Positions 1 to 5,067 of a stretch of DNA of 5,067 nucleotides are shown here, piece by piece; position 1 is the stretch's first letter; every line of letters starts with the position of its first letter. The position numbers and the translations under genes are program-made. The DNA is from Gammaproteobacteria bacterium (GTDB taxonomy: Bacteria > Pseudomonadota > Gammaproteobacteria > Pseudomonadales > Azotimanducaceae_A). The notes below the pieces were generated by a model. The model searched no databases, was not told where the DNA came from, and worked only from the letters and a program-made list of their open reading frames with translations. The DNA is taken from positions 1 to 5,067 of the forward strand of contig JAPPKV010000230.1 in NCBI GenBank assembly GCA_028819775.1, written 5' to 3'.

Positions 1-262
1 TGGTCCGCGCCACGTCCGGGCCTCTGCCGGCGCCCGGCGAGACCAGCGCAAGGAGTCGGGCCTTGCAGCCGTCCGACAGACAGCCGGGGCGAAACGACGG
101 TGGGTGTCCCGTTGCGATCTCCCCCCTTGCGATCGCGTTGCGGTCCGCGCGACGGCTGGGCCACTGCCGGCACCCGGCGAGACCAGCGCAAGGCGTCGGA
201 CCTTGCAGCCGTCCGACAGACAACCGGTGGGAAGCGACGGTGGGTGTCCCCTTGCGATCGCC
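1..262. repeat. Two tandem copies of a 140-bp intergenic repeat unit
   Basis: Bases 1-120 align without gaps to 141-260 at an offset of exactly 140, with roughly 106 of 120 positions identical by hand count. Identical blocks include GACCAGCGCA (41 and 181) and CCTTGCAGCCGTCCGACAGA (61 and 201). The copies diverge after about 262, where a shorter repeat takes over. The first copy begins at the window edge, so further units may lie to the left. Each unit contains short inverted repeats (annotated separately) and ends in a GGGTGTCCC / TTGCGATC segment. The plus-strand open frames across this block are Arg/Pro-rich, overlap in all three frames and encode only the repeat, so I treat the block as non-coding. 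It could be an expanded REP/BIME-like element or a minisatellite; its mobility is not shown by the sequence. Confidence 0.9.
158..217. repeat. Conserved inverted repeats inside the 140-bp unit (REP-like hairpins)
   Basis: The second unit holds three short dyads. GCCGG (166-170) pairs with CCGGC (174-178) over a 3-base loop. GCAAGG (188-193) pairs with CCTTGC (201-206) over a 7-base loop. GTCGGAC (195-201) pairs with GTCCGAC (211-217) over a 9-base loop. The last two share bases, so they are mutually exclusive. In the first unit the first two dyads are conserved at 26-38 and 48-66, and the third has one G/T wobble (55-77). Conserved small dyads in a repeated intergenic unit resemble REP elements, but no match to a named REP class can be claimed from sight. 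Confidence 0.6.
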
Positions 263-301
263 AGGTGGGAAGCGACGGTGGGTGTCCCCTTGCGATCGCC
301 C
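226..301. repeat. 38-bp direct tandem repeat, two copies
   Basis: The 37 bases at 226-262 are repeated identically at 264-300, giving a 38-bp period. Each copy starts GGTGGGAAGCGACGG and ends CCTTGCGATCGCC. A diverged relative of the same segment lies at 86-120 in the first 140-bp unit. The perfect identity of these two copies, against about 88% between the 140-bp units, suggests that this duplication is the younger event, for example by replication slippage. Confidence 0.9.
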
Positions 302-332
302 CCTTGCGATCGCCCCCCTGCGATCGCCCCCC
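291..332. repeat. 14-bp tandem repeat, three copies, built on GCGATCGC
   Basis: TGCGATCGCCCCC plus one base is repeated at 291, 305 and 319 (period 14; the only difference is T or C at the last base). Each copy contains the octamer palindrome GCGATCGC (292-299, 306-313, 320-327), which also occurs at 129-136 and 254-261. The array is the right-hand end of the repeat block and directly abuts the truncated minus-strand coding fragment. Confidence 0.88.
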
Positions 333-1276
333 AGATGAGAATCTTGACCGATGTGAGGACGTAGCCTGCTTCGTTGTCGCCGGTTTCGAATCCCAGTGCT
401 TGGGCGCGCAAGACCTTGCCGGGCTCGAGATTGCCGATAGAACCTCTTGCTGAAGCGCTCGTCCAGATTGCTGGCCAGCGCATCCGCCGACACCCTCGAC
501 GCCTTCCGCGTCACCACCATGGTGTAGGTCCGCGTGGTGCTGCCGTCCTCGGCGGTCACCCGCATTGATCGTGTTCGGGCCGACTTCTAGATCGACCTGG
601 AAGCCATCCTGCACGGCGTCGGCGTCGGTCAATTGCTGGTCGTCCTCGTCGAGGTAGACCACGGTGGCGCCGTCGCCGTTGCTCGGGTCGCCTGGATGGT
701 GATCCGGTCCACCTTCGGGGACGCTGCTTGTGGCGTAGGAGGTGATCGACGAATCGAAGAACGGGGAGTAGGTCACGAGTTTTCCGTTCCCGTCCCGCAT
801 CCGCAGGGCGCTCAGGTTCGCGTCCGTGGCTTGTACGACGGCATCGCCGTTGATCTCGATCAGCGGGACCGCGCTGTCGGTTGTCCAGGACGCCGAATCC
901 TTGTTCCTCGCATGCCGGTCCTCACTTAGGCTCCAGCCGTCCGCCAATGCGGTTTAACGAGTCCGACTCCGTCCCGAATTTCGTAGTCGTTGCCGGCGTC
1001 CGACGCCGTCGAGTCGAACACCACGAAATACCCCGCGTCCTTCCGCAGCGTGGCGCTCGCCGGTGCTGCGAAGGTCATGGTCCCGTCGGCGATGACCGGG
1101 TTGGTCAGCGTGTAGAAGCTGATGTACGGCGTTCCGATGCTCCTCGCGCCGAAGATCCGGACCCGGACACCGTCCGATGCCGCGGCGTTCGCGAGAACGG
1201 CCTTGACCGACGTGGGGTGCCGACGGCGATGCCTGCGCGAACGGGGATCGGGTTTCCAACCGGTGTGAGAGCTTCT
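328..1276 (-). pseudogene. Decayed surface-protein fragment: choice-of-anchor-like and cadherin-like beta-sandwich domains, multiply frameshifted
   Basis: No single frame covers this region, but minus-strand segments join into one sensible protein. In order: SSHTGW (from 1273); FAQA in another frame; a long stretch from 1213 containing TSVKAVLAN, GVRVRIFGA, FYTLTNP and GYFVVFDSTAS; TESDSLN (from 972); GWSLSEDRHARN to NLSALRMRDGNGKLVTYSPF, FDSSITSYATSSVPE (938-714); VDRITIQAT (712-686); SNGDGATVVYLDEDDQQ to VGPNTIN (683-564); RVTAEDGSTTRTYTMVVTRK to ERFSK (562-446); GNLEPGKVLRAQALGFETGD to YVLTSVKILIW (435-328). The NLSAL, SITSYATSVP, VDRITIQAT, GATV and VTAEDGSTTRTYTMVVTR blocks follow the PF12733 cadherin-like beta-sandwich pattern. 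The flanking blocks resemble the secreted domain carrying LTSV, VRVRIF, YTLTNP and YFVVFD. The last segment restarts that same domain, implying a module repeat of about 860 bp. No signal peptide or end of gene is present, so this is an internal fragment truncated on both sides. Family assignment is from pattern memory; the exact protein is unknown. Confidence 0.8.
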
Positions 1277-1286
1277 GGAATTCGGC

Positions 1287-1314
1287 TTGTACATTTCCCT
1301 CTAATCGGTATAGT
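1287..1314 (+). promoter_or_regulatory. Sigma-70-like promoter for the TonB-dependent receptor
   Basis: TTGTAC (1287-1292) and TATAGT (1309-1314) are separated by 16 bases, close to the TTGACA/TATAAT consensus. This gives an expected transcription start near 1321 and a leader of about 60 bases. It lies just beyond the end of the readable minus-strand pseudogene fragment, in a locally AT-richer stretch of otherwise GC-rich DNA. The start site is inferred, not shown. Confidence 0.6.
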
Positions 1315-1366
1315 GCGTGGTCTACACAAGCACACTAACCACACAGGCCCACCAACCACACTATCC
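1307..1366. promoter_or_regulatory. Candidate operator: repeated and inverted TAGTG / ACCACAC elements
   Basis: ATAGTGCGTGGT (1310-1321) is nearly the reverse complement of ACCACACTAT (1355-1364), differing by two extra bases. AACCACAC occurs as a direct repeat at 1337-1344 and 1354-1361, 17 bp apart. CACACTAACC (1331-1340) recurs as CACACTATCC (1357-1366), 26 bp apart. TAGTG therefore appears once on the plus strand (1311) and twice on the minus strand (1333-1337, 1359-1363). The elements overlap the -10 box and the initial transcribed region, a typical repressor position. The left arm lies mostly upstream of the predicted transcript start, so a DNA operator is more likely than an RNA hairpin. 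The binding protein is unknown; the adjacent FadR-type regulator is the obvious candidate, although the core is not a clean TGGTNNACCA site. Confidence 0.4.
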
Positions 1367-1367
1367 A

Positions 1368-1374
1368 AAGGGAG
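1368..1374 (+). promoter_or_regulatory. Shine-Dalgarno sequence of the receptor gene
   Basis: AAGGGAG ends six bases before the ATG at 1381. This favours that codon over the in-frame ATG three codons later (1390), which would sit 15 bases from this site. Confidence 0.7.
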
Positions 1375-1380
1375 AGCAGG

Positions 1381-4300
1381 ATGAGGACCATGCAGATTGA
1401 AGGCTACCGACGTCCCGGACGTCCGGGGTCGCTGCCGGCCCGGCTTCGGGTTTCCGCCCCGGTCACCGCCTTGGCGGGTGTGATCGTTTCGCTGGCGGCG
1501 CTTACGGCGCCCGTTGCGGCCCAGGAGGCCCAACAGGACGAGATCGAAGAGGTCATCGTTCAGGGCACGCGCCAGGTCATCCAGGACGCGATCGCGATCA
1601 AACGCAATTCGGTGGAGATCACCGACGGCCTGTCCGCCGCCGATATTGGCGACCTTCCCGCGCTGTCCATCGGCGAGGCGCTCGAGACGATCACCGGTGC
1701 CGCATCCCATCGGGAAAACGGCGGCGCGACCGAGATCTCCATTCGCGGTCTCGGGCCGTTCCTCGGCGCCACCACGTTCAACGGTCGCGACGCCACCAAC
1801 GGCAGCGGCGACAGGTCGGTGAATTTCTCCCAGTTCCCATCCGAGCTGATGAGCCGCCTGATGATTCACAAGACCCAGAACGCAAGCCTCATCGAGGGTG
1901 GCGTTTCCGGCGTCATCGAGCTTGAGACCTTGAAGCCCCTGCAGTTCGGTCGCCAGCGCATTCAGTTCGACGTCAAGGGCAATGCCAATCCCATCCAGCG
2001 CAACATCAACGACTCGACGCAGGGCGACCTCGGACACCGGGCGACGTTCAGCTATGTCGACCAGTTCGAAATCGACGGCGGTTCGCAGATTGGGGTGGCC
2101 TTCGGCTACCAGGACAGCGCCATTTCACAGCCCGAAGCGGAAGTGCGCTCCTCAAGCCCGACCGGGTCGTCCCGGTGGGCGTGCCTGAACGATCCCCGGG
2201 TTACCACCGAGGGGTACTACGCCACCCGCACCGACGACTGCGAGGACTCCCCCGCCGGATCCGGCACCAATGGCGCCTACGACACCAGCATCGACCCGGC
2301 CACCGGGCGCGCCGTACACGATGGCTTCGCGTATGCCTGGGCGCCGAGTTCACGCGGCTACCGGCAGAACGACACGCAGGACACCCGCGAGGCCGTATTC
2401 GCGGCGGTTCAGTTCAAACCCAGCGATCACGTCGATATCGGCCTCGACCTGCAGTTGTCCGAGCGCGTCCAGGCCGAGCGCCGCCATGACCTGAACTTCG
2501 CCAACCAGCGGCGCAATACCGTCGGCGTCACTGCCGACGCCTTGGTCACGACCCCGAGCGGCGCGGTCTTGGCGTGGGAAGGCGACACCGCAATCGAATC
2601 CAACAGCGAACTCTACTCCCGCGCCGAGGACTACAGCGGCGGCGGACTGAGTGTCGACTGGGTGGTCTCCGACCGGTTGACGGTGTCAGCGGACGCGTCC
2701 ATCTCGGAAACCGTTCGCATCGAGAAGCAGATCACGCTGCGCACCCAGTCGGACAACGACGACATCTTCAACGAGGACACCGCGGCGGGCTACCGGCCCC
2801 GGGTTGCTTGGGACCGCCGGCCGTCGGGCATTCACCAGTACGTCATCGAGGACTTCGACGTAACCGACCACACGCTGTTCTCCGACGAGTACCGCGTCCG
2901 GGTGGACTCCGACGTCGATCGCACCAACACCATCGCCGCATTGCGCGGCGACTTCGAGCTGGAACTCGAACTCGGCGCCATCAACTCCATCGAAGGCGGC
3001 TTCCGCATCGCCGATCAGGAGTACGTCAACCTCGGCGGCACGCGCTACACCACGCCGAACCTCGACGACAGCAGCCAGGGCGAGCGCGACGCGATCGTGG
3101 CCATCAACCAAACCTGCCGCAACACGGCATTCCCGGAGAGCGGGTTCCTCGAGACCGAGGCCGATGGCCCGCTGGTGACGGTCGTCGATTCCGACACGGG
3201 CGGGACCATCTACGCCGGCAACGAGTGGGCGACGTTCGATACCCAGTGCATGGTCGACGAGATCTTCGCCTACCACGGCGTCGCCTTTGGCTACCCCGAC
3301 CAGACCCGCGAACATCCGAATACCACCGACGTCACCGAGTCGACGACGGCGGCCTACGCCATGGCGAACTTCGCCGGCAACTGGAACAACCGTCCGTTCC
3401 AAGGCAACCTGGGGGTTCGCATCGTCAACACGAGTATCGAGGCCGTGGCGTGGCGCACCGAGTACGAAATCGTCGAAGACGGCGGTTTCCTGTCCATGCG
3501 GGTCGTCGACGGTGCTCCCTATGAGCGCGTCGTTGCCGAGGACGACTACACGGAGGTTCTGCCCAGCCTCAACGTGGTGATGGACTTGAACGACGAGGTG
3601 CTGCTGCGGGGCGGGGCGTTCCGCGGGCTGTCCCGCGCCGACATGTCGGATCTCGGCTACAACCGTTCGTTCACCCTCAATTCGTCGGACGACATCACCG
3701 ACGTCGACGAGCTGATTTCCGGGGTAAGCGGTTCGGGCAACCCGTATACCCGGGCGCTGCCGTCGTGGAACTTCGACACAGCGCTGGAGTGGTACCCCAA
3801 CGACGACTCGATCCTTGCCGGGGGCCTCTACCTCAAGCAGTTCACCGGCGGATTCGAGCAGATCCGTTCGACCGAGACGTTTCTCGTCGACGGCCGGCCC
3901 GTACAGGCCGACTTCACGGCCGCCCAGTCGATGGAGGACACCGCCACACTCGTGGGTCTGGAAGTCACCGCCGCACACCGCTTCGAGAACGGCTTCGGCT
4001 TCAAGCTGTCGTTGAACCTGGCGGACTCGGACTTCGAGTTCGAGGACAGCAACTACGGTTCGGTCGTTGTCCGGGATGACGACGGCAACACGGTGTCGGA
4101 GACCGCAGGCATCCTGCCGCCGGGCAACGTGCCAGGCTTCTCCGAGCAGACACTCTCCGCCCAGCTCTATTATCAGTTCCGAGGTCTCGACATCCAGGCG
4201 GTCTACAAGTACCGCAGCGACTACTTCCAGCCGTATACGAGCAATGGCACGCGGTTGCGCTTCATCGGCGACGTTGGCGTGTGGGAAGGCCGGGTGTCGT

Positions 4301-4449
4301 ACCGGTTCCTCGACCACTACCGGGTGAGCCTGGAGGCGATCAACATTTTCGATGAGCCGAAGACCCAGTACTTCTACGTCCGGGACGAACTCGGCGAAGT
4401 CAATTCCTACGGCCCGCGCGTGTTCCTGTCTTTCCGGGGCCGGTTCTGA
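1381..4449 (+). CDS. TonB-dependent outer-membrane receptor (TIGR01782-like, Xanthomonas/Caulobacter type)
   Basis: Outer-membrane active transporter of 1022 residues that imports a ligand using energy from TonB-ExbB-ExbD. A long basic N-region (residues 1-23) precedes a hydrophobic core (about 24-44), with likely signal peptidase cleavage after VAA at 45-47. A TonB box, IEEVIVQG (55-62), follows at once, so there is no STN signalling extension. The plug domain spans roughly 66-190, with LSIGEALETITG, SIRGLGP (120-126), NGRDATNG (134-141), RSVNFSQFPSEL (145-156) and EGGVSGVIELETLKPL (172-187), the pattern of the TIGR01782 family. The remainder is an acidic, aromatic-rich beta-barrel ending in FLSFRGRF, with the terminal Phe used in BAM assembly. 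The only four cysteines fall in two pairs (268/287 and 579/623), probably disulfides in extracellular loops. Family members often import carbohydrates; the substrate here is not determinable. A regulator gene follows 47 bp downstream on the same strand. The frame is open and undisturbed, unlike the fragment upstream. Confidence 0.96.
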   Translation: MRTMQIEGYRRPGRPGSLPARLRVSAPVTALAGVIVSLAALTAPVAAQEAQQDEIEEVIVQGTRQVIQDAIAIKRNSVEITDGLSAADIGDLPALSIGEALETITGAASHRENGGATEISIRGLGPFLGATTFNGRDATNGSGDRSVNFSQFPSELMSRLMIHKTQNASLIEGGVSGVIELETLKPLQFGRQRIQFDVKGNANPIQRNINDSTQGDLGHRATFSYVDQFEIDGGSQIGVAFGYQDSAISQPEAEVRSSSPTGSSRWACLNDPRVTTEGYYATRTDDCEDSPAGSGTNGAYDTSIDPATGRAVHDGFAYAWAPSSRGYRQNDTQDTREAVFAAVQFKPSDHVDIGLDLQLSERVQAERRHDLNFANQRRNTVGVTADALVTTPSGAVLAWEGDTAIESNSELYSRAEDYSGGGLSVDWVVSDRLTVSADASISETVRIEKQITLRTQSDNDDIFNEDTAAGYRPRVAWDRRPSGIHQYVIEDFDVTDHTLFSDEYRVRVDSDVDRTNTIAALRGDFELELELGAINSIEGGFRIADQEYVNLGGTRYTTPNLDDSSQGERDAIVAINQTCRNTAFPESGFLETEADGPLVTVVDSDTGGTIYAGNEWATFDTQCMVDEIFAYHGVAFGYPDQTREHPNTTDVTESTTAAYAMANFAGNWNNRPFQGNLGVRIVNTSIEAVAWRTEYEIVEDGGFLSMRVVDGAPYERVVAEDDYTEVLPSLNVVMDLNDEVLLRGGAFRGLSRADMSDLGYNRSFTLNSSDDITDVDELISGVSGSGNPYTRALPSWNFDTALEWYPNDDSILAGGLYLKQFTGGFEQIRSTETFLVDGRPVQADFTAAQSMEDTATLVGLEVTAAHRFENGFGFKLSLNLADSDFEFEDSNYGSVVVRDDDGNTVSETAGILPPGNVPGFSEQTLSAQLYYQFRGLDIQAVYKYRSDYFQPYTSNGTRLRFIGDVGVWEGRVSYRFLDHYRVSLEAINIFDEPKTQYFYVRDELGEVNSYGPRVFLSFRGRF

Positions 4450-4496
4450 GTCCGGTTGTAAGCGGACCAACTCAAGAAGGCCAGGCTGCGGGACGT

Positions 4497-5067
4497 ATGG
4501 GAACGAACGACAAACCGCTGTACCACACGGTCGCCGAGGCAATCGGCGAGCAGATCGAGCATGGCGACTATGCGCCGGGGAACCGGCTCCCCGGAGAACG
4601 CCACCTTGCCGAGGAGTTCAATGTCAGCCGGGTCACGATTCGCCAAGCGATTGCCACGCTGCAGGCGCTAGGCCACGTCATCACCCGCAAGGGTTCGGGC
4701 GCATGGGTTCTGGACGGGGCACAACGCCAGCAGAGCGACCTGCCCAGCGCCAGCGCGTTCGAGGTGACCGAGGCGCGCAGGCTGTTCGAACCCGAGGTGG
4801 CGGCACTGGCTGCACTGAACATCGACGATGAGACACTCGACCGGCTCGCCGCCTACATGGAGGCGATGACCAGCCAGGATCCCGAAGACGACGAAGCGGC
4901 CGAGCAGGCCGACCGAGACTTTCACCTTGCCATCGCGGCTGCAACCGGCAATTCCGCCGCGAGCCACATCGTCGAGTTGTTGTGGAGGATGCGCACGGAA
5001 TTGCCCGACGTGAAGGAAGTGTACGACGCGGTCTGCCACGAGGATGCCTCCGCGCGTGGTTTGGAGC
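4497..5067 (+). CDS. GntR-family transcriptional regulator, FadR subfamily (FCD domain), 3' end outside the window
   Basis: DNA-binding regulator; 190 residues are visible and the frame is open at the window end. The N-terminal winged helix (about 7-74) has LYHTVAEAIGEQIEHGDY, PGNRLPGERHLAEEF, NVSRVTIRQAIATLQALG and ITRKGSGAWV, the standard GntR pattern. Arg35, Arg45, Arg49 and Gly66 occupy the same places as DNA-contacting residues known in E. coli FadR. An all-helical FCD ligand-binding domain starts near 88 (FEVTEARRLFEPEVAALAA). It keeps the DxxxH motif, Asp139-Arg-Asp-Phe-His143, followed by AAATGN; in metal-binding FCD proteins this Asp and His are two of the ligands, and the later histidines should lie just past the edge. 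FCD proteins usually sense small carboxylic acids such as sugar acids, lactate or acyl-CoA. The ATG at 4497 starts the first helix correctly and no ATG, GTG or TTG start precedes it in frame after the receptor stop. Its ribosome site is poor (AAGAAGG is 16 bases away), which may mean low expression. It probably controls this uptake locus. Confidence 0.93.
   Translation, partial: MGTNDKPLYHTVAEAIGEQIEHGDYAPGNRLPGERHLAEEFNVSRVTIRQAIATLQALGHVITRKGSGAWVLDGAQRQQSDLPSASAFEVTEARRLFEPEVAALAALNIDDETLDRLAAYMEAMTSQDPEDDEAAEQADRDFHLAIAAATGNSAASHIVELLWRMRTELPDVKEVYDAVCHEDASARGLE

Noticed and set aside
1..332. CRISPR array
   Set aside because: The repeats are head-to-tail or nested with no unique, evenly sized spacers, and no cas genes are in view.
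63..453. Three overlapping plus-strand open frames with Arg/Pro-rich products
   Set aside because: They translate the tandem repeats in all three frames, have no family resemblance and no convincing ribosome site; they are repeat artefacts.
881..1384. 167-codon plus-strand open frame ending at the receptor start
   Set aside because: It is antisense to the best-preserved part of the minus-strand fragment and crosses the receptor promoter; the product is Arg-rich with no family pattern.
1105..2037. 310-codon minus-strand open frame spanning the receptor's 5' end and promoter
   Set aside because: Its first part is antisense to the receptor signal peptide and plug, and the rest is an out-of-frame reading of the pseudogene; no coherent protein results.
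4450..4467. Possible terminator or attenuator: GTCCG / CGGAC with an 8-base loop after the receptor stop
   Set aside because: The stem is only five pairs and no T-run follows, so it does not support termination; readthrough into the regulator is more likely.
2686..4542. 618-codon open frame on the minus strand
   Set aside because: It lies antisense to the receptor gene. Long antisense frames are expected opposite GC-rich coding sequence; its product shows no recognisable domain and the plus-strand receptor is unambiguous.
4568..5039. Minus-strand open frames opposite the regulator
   Set aside because: They are shadows of the regulator gene, whose winged-helix and FCD motifs are clear on the plus strand.

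Overview
The window looks like chromosomal DNA of a GC-rich Gram-negative bacterium, most likely a gammaproteobacterium. The main evidence is an intact 1022-residue TonB-dependent outer-membrane receptor of the type common in Xanthomonadales, Caulobacter relatives, sphingomonads and marine gammaproteobacteria. It ends in the terminal phenylalanine expected of an outer-membrane beta-barrel. Genus cannot be judged from this window.

Layout, left to right. (1) 1-332 is a non-coding repeat block with three nested periods: a 140-bp unit present about twice (the first copy may continue off the left edge), a 38-bp direct repeat within the end of the second unit, and a 14-bp unit repeated three times at the right end. 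The units carry small conserved inverted repeats and a cluster of the palindrome GCGATCGC. (2) About 328-1276, minus strand, is a broken gene fragment. Read across at least eight frame changes it gives a coherent extracellular protein: a beta-sandwich 'choice-of-anchor' type domain, a cadherin-like beta-sandwich domain (PF12733 type), then the start of a second copy of the first domain, cut off exactly where the repeat block begins. (3) 1287-1380 is the receptor's control region: a good sigma-70-like promoter, a set of TAGTG/CACTA and ACCACAC elements that could be an operator, and a clear Shine-Dalgarno sequence. (4) 1381-4449, plus strand, is the TonB-dependent receptor. (5) 4497 to the right edge, plus strand, is the first 190 residues of a FadR-subfamily GntR regulator (winged helix plus FCD ligand-binding domain), cut off by the window end.

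The receptor and regulator are codirectional, 47 bp apart, with no convincing terminator between them. The simplest reading is a nutrient-uptake operon in which the receptor imports a ligand (perhaps a carbohydrate) and the FadR-type protein senses a small carboxylic acid derived from it and controls transcription. The substrate is not visible here; catabolic genes would be expected beyond 5067. The left 1.3 kb looks like a decayed, repeat-bearing accessory region. I saw no tRNA, rRNA, CRISPR array, complete insertion sequence or evident new system. The most unusual material is the nested repeat block and the frameshift-riddled but stop-free surface-protein fragment it truncates.
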